Positions 1-6,545 of a stretch of DNA of 13,619 nt are shown piece by piece. The notes beneath the pieces are model-generated. The model did not search any database. It saw only the letters and a program-made list of their open reading frames with translations, and had not been told where the DNA came from. Position 1 is the first letter of the stretch; each line of letters starts with the position of its first letter. This DNA comes from Alectryocaccomicrobium faecavium (GTDB lineage: Bacteria > Bacillota > Clostridia > Christensenellales > Aristaeellaceae), in the NCBI GenBank assembly GCA_018713425.1, contig DVOT01000197.1:1-13619 (forward strand). Reading direction: 5' to 3'. The translations under genes were made by a program, and so were the position numbers.

Positions 1-552
1 TTCACGCTGGATATGAAGCTGTACGACGTTTCGCAAAATGCGCAGGAGGCCGCCGCTTTGGCAGAGCTGGGAACCTTTTCCCCGGCGGAAAGCGGCTGCC
101 CACTGCTGGAGGATATGCGCCTGTCCGTACCGATGACGATGATGGCGGGCGAAGTGCGCTCCGCTCTGTCGAACGGTGTGCCGTTGGATGTGGCCATGGA
201 CGGCTACACGCTGCGCGTGACGCAGGCGGAGATGAGCGAGGCGGGCGCGCGTTTTGCGCTGGAACGCATCTATGAAAGCAGGGACGCCGCCCTCGCCGAT
301 CCGCCCGACGGCGAAACTTTTTGGACCTACGAGCTGCTCAGCGCAGACGGTGCGAAATGGGTCGCTACATCCTTCGGCAACCTTCCTGAAGCACCGGTGG
401 AACTGGAAGACGGCCGGTGGGCATGGCAATATTCCACTCGCGTCTACTACATGTTCTGCCAACCGGAAACCGTGGTGCTGCGCGCGCGTCGGTTCACGGG
501 CAACGGATACGATGAAAGCGCCAATGAGGATGTGCTGCTGACCTTCGCATAA
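1..552 (+). CDS. 3' part of an unrecognised protein gene (5' end outside window)
   Basis: The frame is open from the first base of the window (FTLDMKLYDV...), so the first Met, at base 13, is probably internal and the gene starts upstream. The visible 183 residues end at a TAA at 550-552. They have no transmembrane segment and no motif I can name. The composition is acidic, with alternating beta-strand-like stretches (for example GYTLRVTQAEMSEAGARFAL) and several aromatic residues near the end (WAWQYSTRVYYMF). This resembles the extracytoplasmic C-terminal domain of DUF4179/anti-sigma-type membrane proteins of Clostridia, but that is an impression, not an assignment. The gene converges on ftsH and is followed within 20 bases by a terminator hairpin, so it is the last gene of its transcript. 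I am confident that it is coding and make no claim about its function. Confidence 0.75.
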   Translation, partial: FTLDMKLYDVSQNAQEAAALAELGTFSPAESGCPLLEDMRLSVPMTMMAGEVRSALSNGVPLDVAMDGYTLRVTQAEMSEAGARFALERIYESRDAALADPPDGETFWTYELLSADGAKWVATSFGNLPEAPVELEDGRWAWQYSTRVYYMFCQPETVVLRARRFTGNGYDESANEDVLLTFA

Positions 553-571
553 AGTTCTCGCAAAAAATTCA

Positions 572-620
572 GGCTGCCTCTTATGGCTCTGTTACAAGCC
601 ATAAGAGGCAGCCCTTTTCT
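572..620. terminator. Bidirectional intrinsic terminator between convergent genes
   Basis: A perfect 17-bp inverted repeat (572-588 with 597-613) encloses an 8-base loop. On the plus strand it is followed by CTTTTCT, ending the partial gene at 1-552. On the minus strand the stem is followed a few bases later by a run of six T (complement of 562-567), so it can also stop transcripts leaving ftsH, whose stop codon is at 632. Confidence 0.9.
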
Positions 621-631
621 ACGTCTAAAAA

Positions 632-2728
632 CTATTCTTCCTCTGCCGGATCTTTTTCTTCCGGCGCCTTTTCGGGCTCTGCGCTTTCCTCTACCTGCGC
701 GTCTTCCTCCGCTTGCACCGGCGCTTCTTCAGGAGCAGCAGTTTCCTGCTTCTCCTCCTCTTCCGATTCCGGCGGATTTCCCTCTTCTGCCGCCTGCGTA
801 CGCTTCGGCAGAGCACGACCTTCCATCACAGCGGTGAATTCGTCGTTATCCACCTTTTCGCGCTCCAGCAGAATTTCCACCAGCGCTTCCAGTTCGCGCA
901 TGTGATCCTTGAAAATCGCATAGCACTGCGCCATGCCCTCTTCCAGCAATCGACGAATTTCGCTATCGACCCGCGCGGCAACTTCTTCGGAATAGTTCGC
1001 GTGCGCCTGCGAGAAATCGCGGCCCAAGAAGACCTCGTGATCGCCGCCCAGGAACACCGGGCCCACCACGTCGCTCATGCCAAACTCCGTGACCATGCGG
1101 CGCGCGGTATTCGTCGCGCTCTTGAGGTCGCTATTCGGGCCCGTGGTGACGTCGCCAAACACCAGCTTTTCCGCGCAATACCCGGCCAGCGTGCTGGCAA
1201 TGCGCGCCTTCAAGCGCGCGGAAGACATATAGTTCGTTTCTTCCGGCAAATACGCCGTATAACCCCCGGCCATGCCGCGCGGCACAATGGAAATCTCGTG
1301 CACGCTATCGCCATCCGGCAAGAAATACGAAACCACCGCGTGTCCCGCCTCGTGATACGCCGTCATCCGGCGATCCTTTTCGGTGATCCGGTGGGAACGC
1401 TTTTCCGGACCAGCCGCCACGCGCATCACCGCTTCGTCCATCTCGCGCATGGTAATTTCCTTGCGTCCCGCGCGCGCGGTGAGAATCGCGGCTTCATTCA
1501 AAATGTTTTCCAAATCGGCGCCCGTGAAGAACGGCGTGCGGCGCGCCAGCTTTTCGAGATTGACGTCCTTGCCCAGCGGCTTGCCCTTGGCGTGCAGCTT
1601 GAGGATCTCTTCGCGGCCTTTGACGTCGGGATAGTTCACGGTGACCTGCCGGTCAAACCGGCCAGGACGCAGCAGCGCCGGATCCAAAATATCCGCGCGG
1701 TTGGTGGCCGCCATCACAATGATGCCTTGGTTGTGCTGGAAGCCGTCCATTTCCACCAGCAACTGGTTGAGCGTTTGTTCGCGTTCATCGTGCCCGCCGC
1801 CCAGGCCTGCGCCACGCTGGCGGCCCACGGCATCGATTTCATCGATGAAAATGATCGAAGGTGCCGCGCGCTTGGCCTGATCGAACAAATCGCGCACGCG
1901 GCTCGCGCCCACGCCCACAAACATCTCCACAAAATCCGAACCGGAAATCGTGAAGAAGGGCACGCCCGCTTCGCCCGCAACCGCGCGGGCCAGCAACGTT
2001 TTGCCCGTGCCCGGAGGGCCCACCAAAAGTACGCCCTTGGGAATGCGCGCGCCCACCTTGGTGAACCGCTCCGGCGCCTTCAGGAATTCCACAATTTCCT
2101 TCAGCTCGTCGCGCTCTTCATCCGCGCCCGCCACATCCTTGAATGTGACGCGGTTTTTGGACGGATCGGTCAAACGGGCCCGGCTCTTGGAAAAATTCAT
2201 TACGCCCTTGCCGCCGCCGGTCTGCTGGCGCATCAGGAAGAACCAGAATGCCAGCATCACGCCGATCAGCACCAAATAGGGCAAAAATTCCAGCCACCAC
2301 GGCGTGCCCGCCGGCAATTGCGAGCGGGAATTGAACGTATATTCCGTGGGCGAAATGGAATCGCGGTTCAGCACGGACTTATAGATCTCATTCACATCCG
2401 TGTAGAACTGTTCTTCGCTGGGAATCGTCGCGTACAAATCGTAGCGCGAAGTGGAGAACTCCGACTGCGCAATGTCGCTATCTTCCGTGCGGGCAACCAA
2501 CATGTTCTGCACGATGATCACATCGGAAATCGTTTTGGAAGTATCGTCGCTCAGCCCTTCATCGGCCTTCAAGTCCGCCTCGATCCATTCCAACAATTCG
2601 GAATAGGAAAGCTCCTCGGGCTCTTCCATTCTCGGCGCTCCGATCATCGACACAAGCCAAAGGACGAGGATGAGCAGCAGCACATAGATAAGCGGCCCCT
2701 GCAGATACTTCATCGTCTTTTTATTCAA
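632..2728 (-). CDS. ftsH: ATP-dependent zinc metalloprotease FtsH
   Basis: Membrane-bound AAA+ protease that extracts and degrades misfolded membrane proteins and short-lived regulators, working as a hexamer in the cytoplasmic membrane. The product is 698 residues. Features in order: a first membrane span (about 7-29), an extracytoplasmic domain of about 110 residues, a second span (about 145-166), Walker A GPPGTGKT (237-244), Walker B IIFIDEIDA (292-300), a second-region-of-homology segment ending RPGRFDRQ, the zinc site HEAGH (459-463), and a downstream SDLKSAT segment whose Asp (about 534) is the expected third zinc ligand. The last 50 or so residues are an unusual tail rich in Glu, Pro and Ala. 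I chose TTG at 2728 as the start: GGGAGGAA lies 7 bases upstream and the N-terminus becomes the family-like (M)NKKTMKYL. ATG at 2713 would leave that site too far away. The gene follows hpt and has its own promoter. Confidence 0.97.
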   Translation of the reverse strand: MNKKTMKYLQGPLIYVLLLILVLWLVSMIGAPRMEEPEELSYSELLEWIEADLKADEGLSDDTSKTISDVIIVQNMLVARTEDSDIAQSEFSTSRYDLYATIPSEEQFYTDVNEIYKSVLNRDSISPTEYTFNSRSQLPAGTPWWLEFLPYLVLIGVMLAFWFFLMRQQTGGGKGVMNFSKSRARLTDPSKNRVTFKDVAGADEERDELKEIVEFLKAPERFTKVGARIPKGVLLVGPPGTGKTLLARAVAGEAGVPFFTISGSDFVEMFVGVGASRVRDLFDQAKRAAPSIIFIDEIDAVGRQRGAGLGGGHDEREQTLNQLLVEMDGFQHNQGIIVMAATNRADILDPALLRPGRFDRQVTVNYPDVKGREEILKLHAKGKPLGKDVNLEKLARRTPFFTGADLENILNEAAILTARAGRKEITMREMDEAVMRVAAGPEKRSHRITEKDRRMTAYHEAGHAVVSYFLPDGDSVHEISIVPRGMAGGYTAYLPEETNYMSSARLKARIASTLAGYCAEKLVFGDVTTGPNSDLKSATNTARRMVTEFGMSDVVGPVFLGGDHEVFLGRDFSQAHANYSEEVAARVDSEIRRLLEEGMAQCYAIFKDHMRELEALVEILLEREKVDNDEFTAVMEGRALPKRTQAAEEGNPPESEEEEKQETAAPEEAPVQAEEDAQVEESAEPEKAPEEKDPAEEE

Positions 2729-2735
2729 ACCAGAG

Positions 2736-2743
2736 TTCCTCCC
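2736..2743 (-). promoter_or_regulatory. Ribosome binding site that fixes the ftsH TTG start
   Basis: Read on the minus strand this is GGGAGGAA, 7 bases before the TTG at 2728. The next ATG (2713) would be 22 bases away from it, so the site favours the non-ATG start. Confidence 0.75.
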
Positions 2744-2784
2744 AGTTTTGCACTCTTGCCTCAATTTGCGCGCAGCCGCATAAG

Positions 2785-2799
2785 GATACGCTCAGTATC
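2785..2799. repeat. Small inverted repeat at the predicted ftsH transcription start
   Basis: GATAC-GCTCA-GTATC is a 5-bp inverted repeat placed 3 to 17 bases downstream of the ftsH -10 box, so it covers the expected first transcribed bases. It could be an operator half-site pair or a 5' hairpin in the mRNA. The repeat is short, and chance is possible. Confidence 0.35.
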
Positions 2800-2801
2800 G
2801 T

Positions 2802-2830
2802 ATTATACCATTGAACGCTGAGAATTCCAA
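2802..2830 (-). promoter_or_regulatory. Sigma-A promoter of ftsH
   Basis: On the minus strand, TTGGAA (2825-2830) and TATAAT (2802-2807) are separated by exactly 17 bases, and TGG precedes the -10 box (extended -10). It lies in the 105-bp hpt-ftsH gap, with the -35 box just past the hpt stop codon. It predicts a leader of about 65 nt and lets ftsH be expressed apart from the operon. Confidence 0.8.
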
Positions 2831-2833
2831 CTG

Positions 2834-3382
2834 TTATTCCCCGGCTTTTGTGTAAATTTCCGGGTGCAGAACACCGATATCCGGGAGATTGCGGTACATC
2901 TGGTTGTAATCCAGCCCATAGCCCACCACAAATTCGTTGGGCACGGCAAAGCCGGTGTAATCCGCGCGAACATCGGTCAGGCGGCGCTCCGGCTTATCGA
3001 GCAGCGTACATACCCGCAGCGACGCCGCCCCGCGCGAAGCCAGATTGTTCAGCAGATATTGCATTGTAAGGCCGGAATCAATGATGTCCTCCACGATGAG
3101 CAAATGCCGCCCCGTTATGCTGCAATCCAGATCCTTGAGAATTCGCACATTGCCCGAAGACGTTGTGGAAGCGCCATAGCTCGTTACAGCCATAAAATCA
3201 ATGGCCAGCGGCATGGAAATGGCGCGAATCAAATCCGCCATGAACAAAACCGAACCCTTGAGAATGCCGATCACGGTCAAGTCCTTGCCGCTGTAGTCCG
3301 CGCTGATCTGCGCGCCCAGTTCCGCCACGCGCGCCTGAATTTGCGCGTGCGGGATAAGAACGTCCATAAAGTCATAAGTCAT
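2834..3382 (-). CDS. hpt: Hypoxanthine phosphoribosyltransferase
   Basis: Purine salvage enzyme that joins hypoxanthine (and usually guanine) to PRPP to make IMP or GMP in the cytoplasm. The product is 182 residues, the usual bacterial HPRT length. The PRPP-binding loop is clear: LLIVEDIIDSGLT at 94-106, with the two acidic residues before the Asp-Ser-Gly turn. An early LKGSVLFMADL segment (41-51) supplies the pyrophosphate-binding loop, DKPERR follows at 119-124, and GLDYNQMYRNLPDIGVL near the C-terminus is the family signature that contacts the purine. ATG 3382 is preceded by GGGAGGAA at good spacing, inside the 3' end of tilS. The two genes overlap by 11 bases, which fits translational coupling. 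The order tilS-hpt-ftsH is the classical Bacillota arrangement. The symbol hprT is also used. Confidence 0.96.
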   Translation of the reverse strand: MTYDFMDVLIPHAQIQARVAELGAQISADYSGKDLTVIGILKGSVLFMADLIRAISMPLAIDFMAVTSYGASTTSSGNVRILKDLDCSITGRHLLIVEDIIDSGLTMQYLLNNLASRGAASLRVCTLLDKPERRLTDVRADYTGFAVPNEFVVGYGLDYNQMYRNLPDIGVLHPEIYTKAGE

Positions 3383-4637
3383 GCGCTATTCCTCCCAATT
3401 CTTCCAAAGTATACCTGGCTGTGAGCTTCACGCGCGCGCCACACGACGCCGTCACCTTGGAGCGCTCCGAAACGCCCGCGCCAACCACCCACAGAACCTC
3501 GCTCTCCACGGCCACCACCGGCCAAAACGCGCGCAATGGCGCGGGAATTTTGCGATCCGCCATGTAATCGCTCAGCTTCTTGCGCCCTACCATGCCCAAC
3601 GGCCGGATAAAGTCGCCCTGCATCCGGCTGCGCAGCACCGCCCCGCACAGGGCCGCTCCGCAAAACACCTGCGCCATGGGATCGGCGGAAATTTCGCCCT
3701 CGCATGGCGCGGCTACAATCTCAACGCCCCTCACGCGCGCACCGCTTGCCGTAAGCGGCGCGGCGGATAGCGGCGCGGCGTCAGGCGCTATAAAATACGC
3801 TCGATTCCCATACGTCTCAGCCTGCCAGCCGCCCGGCAACGAAGCCGACCGCCTTGCGTAAGCCGCCTGCACGCCGCCAAAATCCGGAATCACGCATGCC
3901 ATGGCGCGTTTCACCAGCGCTTCCGGCGCGCTTTTGTCCACCGAATAGCCGCACAATTCCCGCCGCAAAAGCGGTCGGGCCTGCGCGTCCAAATACGCGC
4001 CCTCCAGTTGCGCCACGCGGGCCAGTTGGGCAATCGCGCGCGCCGCCTGGGGATACGCGCGCAATATCGAAGGGATCGCGCCGTTGCGCAACGCATTGCG
4101 CGGCGTGTCGCTCAGGCGGTTGGTTGCGTCCTCCCGGTATGGCTGTCCTTTTTCCCGCAAATAGGCGATCAAGTCCGCCTTGCTGTATTCCAGCAGTGGC
4201 CGCACCAAATCCCCGCTCCTCGCGCGCATGCCTTCCAGCCCGCGCGTGCCGCAACCGCGAAACAAATGCATCAGCACGGTTTCCATTTGATCGTCCCTAT
4301 GGTGGGCGGTGGCGATCACATCCGCGCCAATTTGTTCTTTTACCTTGCGCAAAAAGGCATAGCGCGCCTCGCGCGCCGCGGTTTCCAGCCCCACACCCGT
4401 CTTTTGCGCCAGCTCCGGTACGGCAATGCGCGCGGTATAGAGCGCTATGCCCTGCCGCGCGCAAAAATCCTCTACAAATTCCATGTCCCGCACGGAATCT
4501 GCGCCGCGAATGCCGTGCTCCACATGCGCCGCCGAAACGCGCGCGCCGGATTCGAGCGCCAGCAACGCCAGCGCTACGGAATCCGGCCCGCCCGAAAGCG
4601 CAACGAGCACGTGTCCGTAATTGGGAATGCGCATCAT
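3372..4637 (-). CDS. tilS: tRNA(Ile)-lysidine synthase TilS
   Basis: ATP-dependent enzyme that attaches lysine to C34 of the tRNA-Ile with a CAU anticodon, turning it from a Met to an Ile (AUA) reader; essential in most bacteria. The product is 421 residues. The PP-loop ATPase motif SGGPDS is at 15-20, followed by HGIRG (41-45), ATAHHRDDQMETVLMHLFRG (starting about 109) and the EDATN...RN...R segment typical of the family. The C-terminal substrate-binding domain is recognisable from GDFIRPLGMVGRKKLSDYM and DRKIPAPLRAFWPVV. The proposed ATG (4635-4637) overlaps the stop of the upstream hydrolase gene as ATGA. The Shine-Dalgarno sequence there is weak, so translation probably relies on ribosomes finishing the hydrolase gene. 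A second in-frame ATG follows immediately (4632-4634), so the exact start could shift by one codon. Confidence 0.96.
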   Translation of the reverse strand: MMRIPNYGHVLVALSGGPDSVALALLALESGARVSAAHVEHGIRGADSVRDMEFVEDFCARQGIALYTARIAVPELAQKTGVGLETAAREARYAFLRKVKEQIGADVIATAHHRDDQMETVLMHLFRGCGTRGLEGMRARSGDLVRPLLEYSKADLIAYLREKGQPYREDATNRLSDTPRNALRNGAIPSILRAYPQAARAIAQLARVAQLEGAYLDAQARPLLRRELCGYSVDKSAPEALVKRAMACVIPDFGGVQAAYARRSASLPGGWQAETYGNRAYFIAPDAAPLSAAPLTASGARVRGVEIVAAPCEGEISADPMAQVFCGAALCGAVLRSRMQGDFIRPLGMVGRKKLSDYMADRKIPAPLRAFWPVVAVESEVLWVVGAGVSERSKVTASCGARVKLTARYTLEELGGIAHDL

Positions 4638-5995
4638 TCGCCCGCAAGGATGAAAGCGGCAATGTCCTCGATCACCTGTTGCGAAACGTGACCCGGGAGC
4701 GCATAGTCCATCAGCGTGCGCGTGACGCTGCCTTCCTGGGTCATCAGCAAGTGGTTGAGGTTTTCATAGAGATGGTATTCCACCGGGAACTGCGCCCCTT
4801 CGAGCGCGGCTTTCCAGGCTTCTATGCCGTCGGCCGTCGTCACCTGCCAATCCGCATCGCCCTGGGCGATAAACAGGCGGCGGCCATTTTTCAGCGCGGC
4901 TTGGGCCGCGTCGACAGACGTTTCGTCCTTTTGATAATATGCGCTCACGCCAAAGACCGTCTTGGTGATAAGTTCTTCTTCCGTCATCGTATCCAGCGAA
5001 TTGGCGAGTTGAATCTGCTCGCTGAGAATCGCCTCGTAGGATTCCATCTGTTCATCGCCCAGCAACGCCACATTCTGCGCCATGGAAATTTGCCACAGCG
5101 GCTTAGGCGAACCGCTGAGCATCACGCCGCCCGCGATTTCCCCCAGGCCTTCCTGCGCTTCGATTGCCTGCATAATGCGCGGCACGAGCATCGCGCCCTG
5201 GCTGTGCCCCAGCAGATAAATGTCGCCAATGCGTGCGTCCGCACGCAACGCGGCAACCGCTGCCACAGCGTCGTTGATGTATTCCTCCTGAATGGTCAGG
5301 AGGGCGATCTCGTCCTCCGTCATATTCGCCGCGTGCGCATACGTATACTTGTCATAGCGAATGGAGGCCACGCCCTGCCGGGCGAGTTCCTCCGCGATGT
5401 CGTAAAACGGGCGGTTCGCTGCGTTCACGGCGCTGGTCTCGTCTTTGTCCTGCGGGCCAGAACCAGCCAGCATCACCACCGCCGGAAATGGGCCTTCGCC
5501 ATCGGGAATCAAAAGCGTGGCTATGGTTTCGTCTTCCGCGCCCGGGCGGAGCGCCACTTCTTCGCGCGTGGTGCTATCAATGGGGGCTTCCAGACCATCA
5601 ATTTCCGGAATGGCCACCAATTGCATAAAGAGACCCGCGACAGAACCACTGGTAAAAGTAACGGTAAACATGAGGCCACTCTTCTCATAGGCACACTGCA
5701 CCATTACAATTTCGGCTCCATCCGCACTGTATTGGGTTATGGAATGAATGCCCTGGTAGGTTCCTATCACTGCCAGTAAGGGTTCATACGCCTCCTGCAG
5801 CGCCTGCGCGCTGAGCGTGGCGGCCAGTTCGGCAGAAAACAATTCTACCGCCGCATCATAATCTTCCGCGGCAACCGCCTCTACCACCGCGCGGGCAGTC
5901 TGGGCCTCGGGCGTTTCCGGCGCTTGCGTCTCTGCCGTGGCGCTCAGCGTCAAGCAGCAAAGCAGTGCAACAAAAAGTGAAAAGAATCGCTTCAT
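4634..5995 (-). CDS. Secreted alpha/beta hydrolase with N-terminal DUF3887-like region
   Basis: Probable serine hydrolase (esterase or acyl-peptide-hydrolase-like, COG1073 type) exported from the cell; the substrate is unknown. The product is 453 residues. Residues 1-21 form a Sec signal peptide (MKRFFSLFVALLCC...) with likely cleavage at ATA|ETQ. I see no good lipobox, so it is probably released. Residues about 35-130 resemble DUF3887 (ARAVVEAVAAEDYDAAVELF...), often found in front of such hydrolases. The hydrolase fold follows: a glycine turn MLAGSGPQDKDE (oxyanion region), nucleophile elbow GHSQG with Ser 265, acid QGDADWQV (Asp 382) and His 415 in NLNHLL. Together these form a complete triad. 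ATG 5995 is preceded by GAGAGGTG; an upstream in-frame ATG at 6055 lies before the -10 box and would spoil the signal peptide. It is the first gene of the operon and overlaps tilS by 4 bases. Confidence 0.9.
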   Translation of the reverse strand: MKRFFSLFVALLCCLTLSATAETQAPETPEAQTARAVVEAVAAEDYDAAVELFSAELAATLSAQALQEAYEPLLAVIGTYQGIHSITQYSADGAEIVMVQCAYEKSGLMFTVTFTSGSVAGLFMQLVAIPEIDGLEAPIDSTTREEVALRPGAEDETIATLLIPDGEGPFPAVVMLAGSGPQDKDETSAVNAANRPFYDIAEELARQGVASIRYDKYTYAHAANMTEDEIALLTIQEEYINDAVAAVAALRADARIGDIYLLGHSQGAMLVPRIMQAIEAQEGLGEIAGGVMLSGSPKPLWQISMAQNVALLGDEQMESYEAILSEQIQLANSLDTMTEEELITKTVFGVSAYYQKDETSVDAAQAALKNGRRLFIAQGDADWQVTTADGIEAWKAALEGAQFPVEYHLYENLNHLLMTQEGSVTRTLMDYALPGHVSQQVIEDIAAFILAGE

Positions 5996-6020
5996 GGGTA
6001 TACACCTCTCTTTCTCTTGT

Positions 6021-6048
6021 ATTATACCACGTTTTGCCGATTTGACAA
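6021..6048 (-). promoter_or_regulatory. Sigma-A promoter of the hydrolase-tilS-hpt operon
   Basis: On the minus strand, TTGTCA (6043-6048) and TATAAT (6021-6026) are 16 bases apart, with TGG before the -10 box. The predicted start near 6014 leaves a leader of only about 20 bases before the ATG at 5995, just enough for the ribosome binding site. Confidence 0.8.
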
Positions 6049-6152
6049 CTGCCAAACGCGCCAGTTTTCGCGGGAAAAGCCGTCATTGCACCGCTTCCCA
6101 GCTTTACAATTGTTAAAATTAGATTTATTTCGTTTCTACCCACAAATTCCTC

Positions 6153-6181
6153 TTGACATGCCCGGTCTGCTGTGCTATACT
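6153..6181 (+). promoter_or_regulatory. Sigma-A promoter of the tRNA-Val transcript
   Basis: Consensus TTGACA (6153-6158), a 17-base spacer and TATACT (6176-6181) preceded by TGC (extended -10). It lies back to back with the hydrolase promoter. Transcription should start near 6188, about 110 bases before the mature tRNA. Confidence 0.85.
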
Positions 6182-6187
6182 TATATT

Positions 6188-6298
6188 CGCCGTTTCAAGA
6201 GAAGCCCCAAAGCTTCCGGCAATCGCTTGATCCGATGCGAAGCGCTCTGTGAATGTGACACAGAGATCAAACGCTAAAATCGGTTCACATAAATCCTT
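6188..6298 (+). other. Long folded 5' leader of the tRNA-Val precursor
   Basis: The predicted transcript carries about 110 bases before the tRNA, longer than needed for RNase P maturation. It contains a hairpin CTCTGTG / CACAGAG (6245-6251 with 6259-6265, 7-base loop). A wider pairing of TTGATC (6227-6232) with GATCAA (6265-6270) could enclose it. I see no open reading frame with a ribosome binding site and no resemblance to a known riboswitch or T-box. It may only be a spacer, or it may be a small RNA released on processing. Confidence 0.4.
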
Positions 6299-6374
6299 GG
6301 TGCTTTGGCTCAGTTGGTAGAGCACATCGTTCACATCGATGGGGTCACTGGTTCGAGTCCAGTAAGCACCACCA
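6299..6374 (+). tRNA. tRNA-Val (anticodon CAC), CCA encoded
   Basis: The full cloverleaf can be drawn: acceptor stem GGTGCTT / AAGCACC (7 bp), D stem GCTC / GAGC with an AGTTGGTA loop, anticodon stem CATCG / CGATG with loop TTCACAT, a five-base variable loop, and T stem ACTGG / CCAGT with loop TTCGAGT. The anticodon CAC (6332-6334) reads the valine codon GTG. The discriminator is A and the CCA end is encoded (6372-6374). It is flanked by a consensus promoter and a terminator, so it forms its own transcription unit. Confidence 0.95.
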
Positions 6375-6412
6375 AAATCCTCGAATCGACAGGTTCGAGG
6401 ATTTCTTTTTTT
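6375..6412 (+). terminator. Intrinsic terminator after tRNA-Val
   Basis: An 11-bp perfect stem (AAATCCTCGAA, 6375-6385, with TTCGAGGATTT, 6394-6404) and an 8-base loop are followed by CTTTTTTT. It starts at the base right after the CCA end. Confidence 0.93.
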
Positions 6413-6441
6413 GCCTAGAGGATGTGGGTTCATGAAATCTG

Positions 6442-6476
6442 TTCGCTTCGCGAAACCCCCATTTTCACTTCGTGAA
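6442..6476. repeat. Two matching 13-bp palindromes, possible operator
   Basis: TTCGCTTCGCGAA (6442-6454) and TTCACTTCGTGAA (6464-6476) share the form TTCRCTTCGYGAA. Each has 5-bp arms around TTC, and they are spaced 22 bp start to start, about two helical turns. The two bases that differ change together, so symmetry is kept in both copies. They lie between the tRNA terminator and the response regulator gene, upstream of its probable promoter. They do not match the usual LytTR direct-repeat site, so the binding partner is unknown. They could also act as RNA hairpins if a promoter lies further upstream. Confidence 0.5.
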
Positions 6477-6502
6477 TTTGGATCCTGCTTAGCGATTTAT
6501 TG

Positions 6503-6511
6503 TGATATACT
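6503..6511 (+). promoter_or_regulatory. Possible extended -10 promoter of the two-component operon
   Basis: TGATATACT is an extended -10 element (TG-N-TATACT) 34 bases before the regulator ATG. No good -35 box lies 16-18 bases upstream (TTGGAT is 22 bases away), which would fit a promoter that depends on an activator bound to the palindromes upstream. Confidence 0.4.
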
Positions 6512-6545
6512 TATTGTGAAATGTGTTATGGGAGGAGAGGTGCGG

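Noticed and set aside
713..2821. Long open frame (702 codons) on the strand opposite ftsH
   Set aside because: It mirrors ftsH almost exactly, has no ribosome binding site or recognisable motif and is rich in His, Arg and Ala as expected of the complement of GC-biased codons. ftsH on the minus strand is certain.
3854..5779. Long open frame (641 codons) opposite tilS and the hydrolase gene
   Set aside because: Shadow of two well-recognised minus-strand genes; no domain, no start signal, Arg/Pro/Ala-rich product.
6106..6113. ACAATTGT palindrome in the AT-rich stretch before the tRNA promoter
   Set aside because: Eight bases in AT-rich DNA are likely by chance; the stretch may serve as an upstream element for the promoter but nothing more can be shown.
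6125..6433. Minus-strand frame of 102 codons across the tRNA gene (contains YWTRTSDPIDVNDV)
   Set aside because: This is the antisense translation of tRNA-Val and its terminator, a well-known source of false hypothetical proteins.
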